From assembly GCA_902489965.1 (NCBI GenBank), contig CABUCA010000012.1, positions 1 through 39,608 on the forward strand: a stretch of 39,608 nucleotides of DNA, given 5' to 3'. Both the position numbers and the translations under genes were made by a program. Below the pieces are notes generated by a model. That model saw nothing but the letters and a program-made list of their open reading frames with translations. It ran no database searches and was not told the origin of the DNA. The DNA is from an uncultured Collinsella sp. (GTDB lineage Bacteria > Actinomycetota > Coriobacteriia > Coriobacteriales > Coriobacteriaceae). Positions 7,707 to 15,760 of the stretch are shown piece by piece; position 1 is the stretch's first letter, and every line of letters starts with the position of its first letter.

Positions 7707-7728
7707 TTTTGGTCAGCTTTTGGTCAGC
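7707..7728. repeat. Perfect tandem 11-bp repeat upstream of the Vsr-like gene
   Basis: TTTTGGTCAGC occurs twice back to back, ending 55 bp before the start codon of the gene at 7784. The position suggests an operator or promoter element; no clear -35/-10 pair is visible. Confidence 0.5.
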
Positions 7729-7783
7729 TGAGCGGCAAGTTCCGGCTGATACGTTTTTGCTACCCAAAAGGAGGCGGTAGCTC

Positions 7784-8782
7784 ATGACCCATTGCAATGA
7801 TCAGCTCATCGACCAGCTGCTAACCCAAGCCGAACACGAGGGGCGCTGTCTGATTCCCCCGAGCACGGCAATCCGAAAAGCGCTCCTTCGGCGCACCGGC
7901 GGCACGGTCGTCTCGCCCATGCCGGGGTTGTTTGCGCGAAAAACGCGCTGGGATGAACTCAACCGAGCGCAACGCCATTGCGAAATCCTCCGCGCCCTTG
8001 CGATCATCCACCCCGATTGGACGTTCTGCTCGTTTTCGGCCGCCTGTCTGCTGGGGCTCGAGGTCTCGTGGCGACACCTGAATGTCGTGCATGTCTGCAG
8101 CTCGACAAAGCCGTCGGCTCGTCCGGGCGCACATATTCAGCGGCACCAGATTGAGCCGGCCGGAGCAATACGCAGAGCCGGCATATCGGTAACGCCGCCC
8201 ATCCAAACGGTCACAGATTGCCTGCTGCAAACTGGTTTTGCCGACGGCATGCCCATTGCCGATTCGGCGATCTCAAAGCTCGGCCTTGCGCCGGAACAGC
8301 TGATGGAGGCCGTTGAGCAACGAGCGACTGCCCGCAATGGTCGCGCGATTCGCACCGCCCTCACAACGCTTCGATATGCCGACGCCCGCGCCGAGAGCGG
8401 CGGGGAATCGGTCGCCCGAGCCGTCATGATCGAGACGGGCTTTGCGCCCGACTGGCTTCAATACGAGCTGACGGACCCCTTCGATTCGGCCAAGCCCATA
8501 CGAACGAACTTTGCCTGGGAGCGCCAGGCGCGGGAACTCACGCTGGGCGAGCTCGACGGGCTCATCAAATATACCGACCAGACCATGCTGGCCGGACGCA
8601 CCACCGCAGAGGCGCTCGTTGCCGAACGACAGCGCGAGGCGCACCTATCGCTCTACGGTCACCCTCTGCTGCGCTTTAACATGAACGAGGTCCGCTCGGC
8701 AGGAATGCTCGCCAAAAAGCTGCAGACGGCAGGCATCCGGCAGACCGCGCTGCCAACGTGGCTCAACGACGTGGAGCTATAG
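7784..8782 (+). CDS. AbiEi/DUF559-like protein with degenerate Vsr-type nuclease fold
   Basis: The 332-aa protein starts at ATG 7784 with AAAGGAGG nine bases upstream. The layout matches an actinobacterial family related to AbiEi antitoxins and Vsr/DUF559 endonucleases. There is an N-terminal winged-helix-like part (residues ~20-110, with CSFSAACLLGL), a middle block containing AGISVTPPIQTVTDCL, and a C-terminal part with ADARAESGGESVARAVMIETG. In the family that part is followed by an Asp on the strand after it; here that position reads RTNFAW, so the expected catalytic Asp appears to be Asn and nuclease activity may be lost. The gene is flanked on both sides by arrays of the same 49-bp palindrome. 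Family assignment is from recalled motif patterns and is moderate. Confidence 0.65.
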   Translation: MTHCNDQLIDQLLTQAEHEGRCLIPPSTAIRKALLRRTGGTVVSPMPGLFARKTRWDELNRAQRHCEILRALAIIHPDWTFCSFSAACLLGLEVSWRHLNVVHVCSSTKPSARPGAHIQRHQIEPAGAIRRAGISVTPPIQTVTDCLLQTGFADGMPIADSAISKLGLAPEQLMEAVEQRATARNGRAIRTALTTLRYADARAESGGESVARAVMIETGFAPDWLQYELTDPFDSAKPIRTNFAWERQARELTLGELDGLIKYTDQTMLAGRTTAEALVAERQREAHLSLYGHPLLRFNMNEVRSAGMLAKKLQTAGIRQTALPTWLNDVEL

Positions 8783-8790
8783 GGGCTGCT

Positions 8791-9210
8791 AGGCCACGCA
8801 TCGCCGAATCGCATCCCCCTATCTGGGCCGCGTTTTCCCAACGGCCACGCCAACGGAAAGCGCGTCCCAGCCTGGACGCTCAAAACGGGACGCACTTTCC
8901 GGATGGCGGGCCTAGCGGAAAGCGTGTCCCGGAATCAGGTCTCGGAACGGGTCGTGCTTTCCGGTTGAGTCCTTCAGCGGAAACCGCATCCCGGAATAAA
9001 CACTCAAACTGGGATGCGCTTTTCAAACGACCGGCCAGCGGAAAACGCATCCCATTCTGAGGCATGATTCCGGGACACAGCTTCCGGTTGAGGGCCGATC
9101 CGGAAAGCGCATCCCACTCCGGGACTGGATTCCGGGACGTAGTTTCCGCCGAGGGCTCCAAAGGGAAAGCGCATCCCATTCTGAGCGCCAAATCCGGGAC
9201 GCAGTTTCCG
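8791..9210. repeat. Palindrome array 2: seven 49-bp units, period 61-62 bp
   Basis: Units start at 8791 (degenerate), 8853, 8915, 8977, 9038, 9100 and 9162, each 49 bp long. The best units (9100-9148, 9162-9210) have arms GGAAAGCGCATCCC and GGGACGCAGTTTCC or one-base variants. Centres such as ATTCTGAGCGCCAAATCC and spacers of about 13 bp vary. Identity is highest at the right end and decays leftward, as expected of a tandem array that grew at one side. Confidence 0.85.
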
Positions 9211-9228
9211 TATGCGGAGGCGCTCCAA

Positions 9229-9264
9229 ACAAAAGGCCTCGGCTCGCGATGGAGCCGAGGCCAA
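9229..9264 (-). terminator. Terminator of the purine operon
   Basis: GGCCTCGGCTC (9235-9245) pairs perfectly with GAGCCGAGGCC (9252-9262) around GCGATG. On the minus strand the stem is followed by TTTTGTTTGG, as in an intrinsic terminator. It lies about 70 bp past the stop codon of the molybdenum hydroxylase gene. Confidence 0.85.
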
Positions 9265-9331
9265 AGGCGCAGCGTATGTGGTTGATGCTGAGTGCGAACA
9301 GCCCGTCAACAATGGCTGTCCGCGCCCTACC

Positions 9332-12109
9332 CTACCCGCGGTTGCGGACGCGGCTGTAGGGCGTATCCACCATGGGCAGATCGGGACGCAGCTTGCCGTC
9401 AAATGCGCGGTAGGCGTTCTGCACGGCGGGCGCCGTGGGGATCGTTGCGATCTCGCCGATGCCCTTGCCGCCGTATGCCACGGGCAGCAGCTCGTTCTTC
9501 TCCACGTAAATGGCGTGGATATCCGGAATCTCGGGCGCACGGAACAGCCCGAGCGTACCGTACCTTGCCTGGGGTACACAGTCCTTGAGCGGCCAGTCCT
9601 CGGTAAGCGCATAGCCCATACCCATGAGTACGCCACCTTCGATCTGACCCTGGATGGAGATGGGGTTGACCACCTTGCCGGAATCGTGCGCGGCATAGAC
9701 CTCGCTCACGCGGCCGTCGTCGTCCAAAATAACCACATGCGTGGCAAAGCCGTAGCAGATGTGGCTCTTGGGGTTGGGAACATCCGCACCCAGCTTGTCG
9801 GTCGGCTCCAGGTACACGTAGCCAAACTCGCATCCCTCGAGCGCCTTGATGGCGGCCGCGGGATCCTGAGGATGCATACCCTGGCCGGCGACGAGCTCCT
9901 GCGTGTGCAGCTGATAGGCGCGACCGTCGTCGTACTCGATCTTGACGCCGTCGCCATGCGCATTCACGGGAGCGGCGGGCGCAGACTCGCCGGCTTCGAT
10001 GTCAAGCATGGCATCGCGCAGCAGGAAGGCGGCACCGCGCACGGCCTCGCCGGTCACGACCGTCTGACGCGAGCCAGACGTGGTGCCGGAGTCGGGAGCG
10101 TTCTCGGTAGAGCACTCACCGTTGGCGATGCAGCGAAGCGGCAGACCGCATGCCTCGGCAACGTCCTGCAAAAAGACGGTGTTGCAGCCCTGGCCGATGT
10201 CGGATGTGGCGGCATAGACCACGGCCACGCCGTCCTCGATGCGAATCTTGCAGCGGCCGGCATCGGGCAGGCCCACGCCCACGCCGGCGTTCTTCATGGC
10301 GCAGGCAATGCCAGCGTGTCCGGGATGCGCGTAGTAGGCATCCTTGACCTCGAGCAGCGTCTCCTTAAGCGCCGTGGAGCAGTCGGCGATCTGGCCGTTG
10401 GGCAGAACCTCGCCCGGCTCGATGGCATTACGGTAACGAATCTCCCACGGGTCCAGGCCGACCTTCTCTGCCAGCAAGTCGATCAGGCTCTCGAGCGCAA
10501 ACTCGGACTGGCAAACGCCAAAGCCGCGGTACGCGCCGGCGGGCGGGTTGTTGGTGTAGTAGCCAAAACCGCGAATGTCGGTGTTCTGGTACTTGTAGGG
10601 GCCGACGGCATGCGTGCAGGCGCGCTCGAGCACCGGGCCGCACAGCGACGCGTAGGCGCCGGTGTCAAAGTTGATCTCGCAGTCCAGACCGGTAAAGTTG
10701 CCCTCGGCGTCGCAGCCCAGCGTAAAGGTACCGTCCATGGCATGGCGCTTGGGATGGAAAGCGAGCGACTCGGCACGCGTGAGCTTGCACTTCACAGGAC
10801 GCTGGAACTTATATGCGGCGAGCGCGGCCAGATGCTGGATGGACACGTCCTCCTTGCCGCCAAAGCCGCCGCCCACGAGCATGGTCTCGACGACCACGCG
10901 CTCGGGCTCGTTGTCCCAGCCAAACATGTGGGCACACTCTTTGCGCGTGTCGTAGGCACCCTGGTCGGTCGACTGCACCTTGACGCCGTTCTTGTACGGG
11001 AAGGCAACGGCGCACTCGGGCTCCAAGAAGGCATGCTCGGTAAAGGGCGTGGTAAAGCGCTGCGTCACGGTAAACGCGCTCTCGGCCAGCGCCTTGGCGG
11101 CGTCGCCGCGCGTCACATGGCGGCTCTGGCACACGTTGTCCTTGAGCTCCACCGTGTTGCCAAAGGCAAAGAAGCTGTCATGCAGGCGCGGGGCGTCGGC
11201 AGCCCTGGCCTCGACAATGTTGCGCACGGGCTCCAGCGGCTCGTAATCGATCTTTACGAGCTTCTTGGCCTTCTCGAGCGTCGCTTCGTCCTCGGCGACC
11301 ACCAGCACGATGGCATCGCCCACGCAGCGGGTGATATCGCCCGCCGCGATCATGACGTCCCAGTCCTGGATAAGGTGGCCGACCTGGTTGACCGGCACGT
11401 CCTCGGCGCGCAGGATGCCCACCACACCGGGCAGGGCCTCGGCCTTGGAAGTGTCAATGGAGAGCACACGGGCGCGCGGATACTTGGAGCGCACAGCGCT
11501 GGCATAGGTCAGGCCCGGCTGATCGAGCTCGTCGATGTCGTCGGGATACTTGCCCTCGCCGAGCACCTTCTTGCGCACGTCGATACGGAAGGCGCGCTTG
11601 CCCACGCCGTAGTCGTCGCCGCGCTCCAGGTCCTCATCGATCTGCTTTTCGCCGCGGAGCACCGCAGCGGCCAGCGAGATGCCCTCGATAATCTTTTTGT
11701 AGCCGGTGCAGCGGCAGACGTTACCGCGAATGGCGTACTTAATCTGCTCCTCGGTGGGCTCGGGATCCTCGGCGATGAGCGCTGCGCCCGCCATGACCAT
11801 GCCGGGAATGCAAAAACCGCACTGCACGGCGCCCACGGCGCCAAAGGCGTACACAAAGGCCTCGCGCACGTCCTGGGGCAGGCCCTCGACGGTCACGATG
11901 TTACGGCCGGCGGCAAGAGCGGTGGTCAGCACGCACGCCTTGACGGCCGCACCGTCCACATGAATGGTGCAGGTACCGCAGGCGCCCTCGGAGCAGCCGT
12001 CCTTGGCGGAGTGAATGTGCAGGTCGTCGCGCAGGTAGCGCAGCAGCGGTTTGTTTTGGGTCGTCGTGCGCTCGACGCCGTTAACGGTAAAAGTGAATTC
12101 CTGTGCCAT
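9332..12109 (-). CDS. xdhD: Selenium-type molybdenum hydroxylase (XdhD-like) with fused 2Fe-2S domain
   Basis: The 925-aa protein begins with a two-cluster ferredoxin domain: Cys39, 44, 47, 59 in DGCSEGACGTC and Cys97, 100, 132, 134 in QCGFC and CRCTGY. It continues as a xanthine dehydrogenase-type molybdopterin subunit with GGGFGGKED, GAYRGFG and GKGIGE near the C-terminus, where Glu should be the catalytic base. It matches the selenium-dependent molybdenum hydroxylase group that occurs with ygfK and ssnA. There is no FAD subunit beside it, so electrons probably go to the ferredoxin encoded just upstream. Likely substrates are purines such as hypoxanthine, xanthine or urate-pathway compounds; which one is not shown. 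No in-frame TGA is present, so any selenium is in a cofactor, not as selenocysteine. The ATG has GAAGGGA upstream. The gene symbol is by analogy. Confidence 0.85.
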   Translation of the reverse strand: MAQEFTFTVNGVERTTTQNKPLLRYLRDDLHIHSAKDGCSEGACGTCTIHVDGAAVKACVLTTALAAGRNIVTVEGLPQDVREAFVYAFGAVGAVQCGFCIPGMVMAGAALIAEDPEPTEEQIKYAIRGNVCRCTGYKKIIEGISLAAAVLRGEKQIDEDLERGDDYGVGKRAFRIDVRKKVLGEGKYPDDIDELDQPGLTYASAVRSKYPRARVLSIDTSKAEALPGVVGILRAEDVPVNQVGHLIQDWDVMIAAGDITRCVGDAIVLVVAEDEATLEKAKKLVKIDYEPLEPVRNIVEARAADAPRLHDSFFAFGNTVELKDNVCQSRHVTRGDAAKALAESAFTVTQRFTTPFTEHAFLEPECAVAFPYKNGVKVQSTDQGAYDTRKECAHMFGWDNEPERVVVETMLVGGGFGGKEDVSIQHLAALAAYKFQRPVKCKLTRAESLAFHPKRHAMDGTFTLGCDAEGNFTGLDCEINFDTGAYASLCGPVLERACTHAVGPYKYQNTDIRGFGYYTNNPPAGAYRGFGVCQSEFALESLIDLLAEKVGLDPWEIRYRNAIEPGEVLPNGQIADCSTALKETLLEVKDAYYAHPGHAGIACAMKNAGVGVGLPDAGRCKIRIEDGVAVVYAATSDIGQGCNTVFLQDVAEACGLPLRCIANGECSTENAPDSGTTSGSRQTVVTGEAVRGAAFLLRDAMLDIEAGESAPAAPVNAHGDGVKIEYDDGRAYQLHTQELVAGQGMHPQDPAAAIKALEGCEFGYVYLEPTDKLGADVPNPKSHICYGFATHVVILDDDGRVSEVYAAHDSGKVVNPISIQGQIEGGVLMGMGYALTEDWPLKDCVPQARYGTLGLFRAPEIPDIHAIYVEKNELLPVAYGGKGIGEIATIPTAPAVQNAYRAFDGKLRPDLPMVDTPYSRVRNRG

Positions 12110-12121
12110 GGTGATTCCCTT

Positions 12122-12601
12122 CTACACGCCGGCGGCGATGCCGGTGCGGTCGTGGATGGCGCCGTGGGGGCAGACGACGGCGCACATGCCGCACGACAGG
12201 CAGTCCACGCCGTCGATATGGGCGCAGTTGTCCTCGATGCGGATAGCGCCGGCAGGGCACTTTTTGGCGCACATACCGCAAGCGATGCAGCTCGTGTCGC
12301 AGACCTTGCGCGCAATGGCACCCTTATCGGTGTTGTTGCAGCGCACCAGAATGTTCTGGTAGCCGGGGACGAAGGCAATCACGCGCTGCGGGCACGCCAT
12401 GCCGCACAGGCCACAGCCCGTGCACTTGGAGCGGTCCACGCGGGCGATGCCATCGACCAGCGCAATGGCGCCGTGGGGACAGGCCGTGACGCAGGCGCCA
12501 CAGCCAATGCAGCCTTCGCTGCAGCGGGCGTCGCCGCCTGCGGAGGCGCAACCGCTTCCGCAGGCAACGTAGGCCACGTTATGTTGAATGGATTTGGCCA
12601 T
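12122..12601 (-). CDS. 4Fe-4S ferredoxin-type electron carrier
   Basis: The 159-aa protein has four clusters of the CxxCxxCxxxCP type: CIGCGACVTACP, CTGCGLCGMACP, CIACGMCAKKCP and CLSCGMCAVVCP. The N-terminus has further cysteines (ACGSGCASAGGDARC). It lies between ygfK (11 bp upstream) and the molybdenum hydroxylase gene (12 bp downstream), so all three are co-transcribed. It probably passes electrons between the molybdenum enzyme and YgfK, much as RnfB-like ferredoxins do; that is inferred from position. The Shine-Dalgarno site is weak (GGCGAG), so translation may be coupled to ygfK. Confidence 0.88.
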   Translation of the reverse strand: MAKSIQHNVAYVACGSGCASAGGDARCSEGCIGCGACVTACPHGAIALVDGIARVDRSKCTGCGLCGMACPQRVIAFVPGYQNILVRCNNTDKGAIARKVCDTSCIACGMCAKKCPAGAIRIEDNCAHIDGVDCLSCGMCAVVCPHGAIHDRTGIAAGV

Positions 12602-12612
12602 AAGAGACTCGC

Positions 12613-15612
12613 CTATTTCTTAAGAAGGTACGAATAGTTGTCACGCACGGCCTTGATGGTCAGGCGGACGGCCTCGGGAAGGCCGGTGTTGACGGCATCG
12701 ACCGAGACGGTGCGGACCGTGCCGGCGACGCGGACCTTAAAGTGGTCCTCGCCCACGGCCAGGAAGCCCTCGTTCTCGGAGTTCTCCATGTCCTGCTCGC
12801 TCCAGAACAGGGTGAGCTTGTCCTTGTAGGGACGACCCTCCTGGTAGGGGCAGAACACAGCGCAGTTGCCGCACTCGTTGCACATGCCGTCGACATGGAC
12901 GACCTGATGCTTGGCCAGGCCCGGCACCTTAATTGCCACGTTGGCGCGGTTGGGGCACACGTCGCAGCAGACCTCGCACACCGAGCCGCAGCCCAGGCAG
13001 CGGGTCTTGGTGCAGTTGCGCTTGTCGCGGCACAGCGACCCCTTGCGCTCGTAGCAGGTGTCCTCGCGACCGGCCTGAGCATTCTGGTCGGCGTACTTGT
13101 TAAAGTCCACGCCGGCGATGGCACGGGCGACCTCGGCGGCGTCGGCGATAGCCTCGACCACGGTGGCGGGACCGCGGCGGCAGTCGCCCGCAGCCCAAAC
13201 GCCCTCGACGCCGGTGGAGGTGGCAGCAAGGCGGCCGCGACGGTCGTGCTCGACGCCCGCGGCATCGTACAGGCTGGCATCGATGCCCTCGCCCACGGCG
13301 CAGATCACCGTGGTGGCGGGAAGCTCGACGGTCTCGCCCGTGGCGACGGGGCTGCGACGGCCGCTTGCATCCGGCTCGCCAAGCTCCATAACATCGCAGG
13401 TCAGCACGGCGCCGTTGAGCGCCTTGGGCGCCAGCAGCTCGCAGAACTCAACGCCGTCGGCAAGAGCAAAATCGAGCTCTTCCTCGTCGGCGGGCATCTG
13501 CTTCTTGGTGCGGCGATACACCAGGCGCACGTTCTTCACACCAGCCAGGCGCTTGGCCATGCGAGCCGCGTCCATGGCGGTGTTGCCGGCGCCGATGACC
13601 ACGACGTCCTCGCCCAGCTCGAGCTTCTCGCCCTTCTTGGCGGCCTCGAGGAACTCCAGCACATCGAGCTCGGCACCCTCGCCCAGGCCCGCAGAGCCGG
13701 GCATCCAGGCACCGGTGGCCACGACCACGTCGGTAAAGCCCTGGGCCTTGAGTTCGTCGATGGAATCCACGCGAGCGTTGAGCTGCACCTTGGCGCCAAA
13801 GGCCAGGCAGAGCTCGGCATCGTGGGAGATATCGTCGCTCGCGATACGGAACTCGGGGATCACGTGACGGACCACGCCGCCGAGAGAATCGCGGGCCTCA
13901 AAGATGGTGACGGGCACGCCGGCGCGCGTCAGGAAGAACGCCGTCGCCAGACCGGCCGGGCCGCCGCCGATAACGGCAACGTTGCGCTCGCCGTCGTTGG
14001 CGATGGCCTGGGCGCGCAGCTTGGGCAGCACGGCGGTCATGGCCTCACGGGCGGCCTTGAGCTTGCTGGCGCGGATCTGGGCGCCCTCGGGCTCGTAGAA
14101 TGCACGCTCGCAGGCACGGCCGCAGGGATGCGGGCAGATGGTGCCGGTAATGAACGGCAGGGCGTTGCGCTCGATGATGATGTTGAGCGCGTCCTCGTAG
14201 CGGCCCTCGTCAACAGCCGCCAGATAGGCGGGAATATCCTGCTGGATGGGGCAGCTCGTGCGGCACGGCGTGGTAAAGCAATCGGAAAGCGGGCTCTTGC
14301 CGGCGACCTTGCGGTCGGGCAGCGGGCGCAGCGGCTTCTTGTAGAGCGGGTTGGTGAGCGAGTCGGTCTGGATCGCGGTCACGGCGTCGAGAGAGACGCC
14401 CGCGAACGGCTTGCCATCGAGGTCGGCAAACTCGCCGGCCATCTGGCTAAAGCGCTCGTAGCCACCGGGCTTGAGCACGTCGGTCGCCAGGGTGACGGGC
14501 CAAATGCCAGCGTCATACAGGGCGCGGATGTTGTAGACCGTGGCACCGCCGGAGTAGCTGATACGCAGCTTGCCATCGAACTGCTCGGTAATGCGACGGG
14601 CAGCCTCGATGGTCAGCGAGAACAGTGAACGGCCCGACATGTACATCTCGGTGGAGGGCAACTCGTCCCTCGTCACGTCGACGGGGAACGTGTTGGTCAG
14701 CTTGACGCCAAACTCCAGGCCGTGCTCGGCGCATAGGGCAATCAGGCGCTCGAACATGGGCACGGCGTCGGCCCACTGCAGGTCCTCGCGGAAGTGCGTA
14801 TCGTCGAAGACGATGTAGTCAAAGCCCAGCTCATTGAGGCGCTGACGTGCAAACTCATAGCCCAGCAGCGTGGGGTTGCACTTGATGTAGGTGTTGAGGC
14901 CCTTCTCGGTGATCAGATAGGTCGCGATGCGCTCGATCTCCGCCGGCGGGCAACCATGCAGCGTGGACTCGGTGATGGAGTTGGAGACGCGCGCCGGGAT
15001 GGACTCGACAAACGCGGCGTCGACATGCTCAAACTTGTCCAAGTTAGCGAGCGCCCACGTGCGGCACTCGTTCCAAACCTCGGAGCCGCTGGCGTCCTTC
15101 ATGCCCTCGATGTAGGCGTCGACCTTAGGGCTCTTGATGCCCTCCAGGTCATAGCCCACGGACATGTTAAAGACAAAACCGTTCGGGCTGCCCAGGCCGT
15201 ACTCGCGAGCGATCAGGTGGCAGGCGAACCATGCCTTCACGTACTCGGCAAAGGCCTGCGGAACCTCGAGCTCGGTCGACCACTCGCAGTTGTAGCACTC
15301 GTCCTGCGCCACAATGCAGGGCTTGTTCACACACTTGGAGAGCTCCTCGCCGTCCATAACCTGAACGGTCTTGAGCTCAAAGAAGCGGGAGCCGGCCACG
15401 TAGGATGCCACGATGTTCTGGGCCAGCTGCGTGTTGGGGCCGGCGGCCGGGCCAAACGGAGTCTCGATGCGCTCGTCAAAAATGGGAAGCGCGCCCTCCT
15501 GGTTGGTCGTGACCATCTTACGCACGCCAAAGATGGCGTCCTGGGTCTTATGCTCCTCGATGATCCAGTTCATCAGCTGCGAAAACGGGATCGGCCTCAT
15601 GATGTCGCTCAT
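12613..15612 (-). CDS. ygfK: YgfK-type FAD/Fe-S oxidoreductase (putative selenate reductase subunit)
   Basis: The start is ATG 15612 (MSDIMRPIPFSQLM), with AGGAG seven bases upstream, giving 999 aa, close to the 1032 aa of E. coli YgfK. The N-terminal ~430 residues look like a dihydroorotate dehydrogenase-type barrel. A GltD-like part follows: CFTTPCRTSCP (~442), the FAD motif VIGGGPAGLATA (~545) and the NAD(P) motif VVIGAGNTAMDAA (~668). The C-terminus has Fe-S cysteines (CLGCGSVCEVCCDVCP at ~870, CNECGNCAVFCP at ~910). In gut bacteria ygfK belongs to a cluster needed for anaerobic urate/purine use. Here it lies between ssnA and the ferredoxin gene and probably couples NAD(P)H to the reductive or oxidative purine steps. 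The exact reaction is not established. Confidence 0.92.
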   Translation of the reverse strand: MSDIMRPIPFSQLMNWIIEEHKTQDAIFGVRKMVTTNQEGALPIFDERIETPFGPAAGPNTQLAQNIVASYVAGSRFFELKTVQVMDGEELSKCVNKPCIVAQDECYNCEWSTELEVPQAFAEYVKAWFACHLIAREYGLGSPNGFVFNMSVGYDLEGIKSPKVDAYIEGMKDASGSEVWNECRTWALANLDKFEHVDAAFVESIPARVSNSITESTLHGCPPAEIERIATYLITEKGLNTYIKCNPTLLGYEFARQRLNELGFDYIVFDDTHFREDLQWADAVPMFERLIALCAEHGLEFGVKLTNTFPVDVTRDELPSTEMYMSGRSLFSLTIEAARRITEQFDGKLRISYSGGATVYNIRALYDAGIWPVTLATDVLKPGGYERFSQMAGEFADLDGKPFAGVSLDAVTAIQTDSLTNPLYKKPLRPLPDRKVAGKSPLSDCFTTPCRTSCPIQQDIPAYLAAVDEGRYEDALNIIIERNALPFITGTICPHPCGRACERAFYEPEGAQIRASKLKAAREAMTAVLPKLRAQAIANDGERNVAVIGGGPAGLATAFFLTRAGVPVTIFEARDSLGGVVRHVIPEFRIASDDISHDAELCLAFGAKVQLNARVDSIDELKAQGFTDVVVATGAWMPGSAGLGEGAELDVLEFLEAAKKGEKLELGEDVVVIGAGNTAMDAARMAKRLAGVKNVRLVYRRTKKQMPADEEELDFALADGVEFCELLAPKALNGAVLTCDVMELGEPDASGRRSPVATGETVELPATTVICAVGEGIDASLYDAAGVEHDRRGRLAATSTGVEGVWAAGDCRRGPATVVEAIADAAEVARAIAGVDFNKYADQNAQAGREDTCYERKGSLCRDKRNCTKTRCLGCGSVCEVCCDVCPNRANVAIKVPGLAKHQVVHVDGMCNECGNCAVFCPYQEGRPYKDKLTLFWSEQDMENSENEGFLAVGEDHFKVRVAGTVRTVSVDAVNTGLPEAVRLTIKAVRDNYSYLLKK

Positions 15613-15710
15613 AATGAGCTCCTCTCTGTAACGCCCGGCGAGACCGCGCGGCGGGCGCAAATACGGTGTAGCGCTAGCACAGCGCCGGCGACCCCGCGGA
15701 GGCCGCCTAT

Positions 15711-15746
15711 ACGCGCGTCGGATGCGGCGAAACACCCGACGCGCGT
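15711..15746 (-). repeat. 11-bp perfect inverted repeat in the ssnA-ygfK gap
   Basis: ACGCGCGTCGG at 15711-15721 pairs with CCGACGCGCGT at 15736-15746 around 14 bases. No T-run follows on the minus strand, so it is more likely a processing or stabilising hairpin between ssnA and ygfK than a terminator. Confidence 0.55.
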
Positions 15747-15760
15747 GAATCTACTTGTAA

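Larger units (their letters stand above)
7264..7783. other. Divergent intergenic region with palindrome array 1
   Basis: About 520 bp between the minus-strand ATPase and the plus-strand Vsr-like gene. It holds three 49-bp palindromic units (7317-7488) and a double 11-bp repeat (7707-7728). The part from 7489 to 7706 shows no further repeats and no credible gene; short open frames across it lack ribosome sites. Confidence 0.6.
8783..9331. other. Convergent intergenic region with palindrome array 2 and a terminator
   Basis: About 550 bp between the Vsr-like gene and the end of the molybdenum hydroxylase gene. Nearly all of it is palindrome array 2 (8791-9210), followed by the terminator at 9229-9264. 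Open frames running through the array exist because of its composition and have no start sites. Confidence 0.6.

Noticed and set aside
8791..9210. Coding repeats (open frames across the palindrome array translate to WDAL/RKLRPG-like repeats)
   Set aside because: Period 62 is not a multiple of three, the palindromic pattern explains the frames, and no start site is present.
9212..12637. Very long plus-strand open frame (1141 codons)
   Set aside because: It lies antisense to the molybdenum hydroxylase and ferredoxin genes, whose families are clear, and arises from GC-rich codon bias. It has no family match and no start site.
12742..14628. Plus-strand open frame opposite ygfK
   Set aside because: Antisense shadow of a well-supported gene; the translation is Ala/Gly/His/Leu-rich with no known motif.
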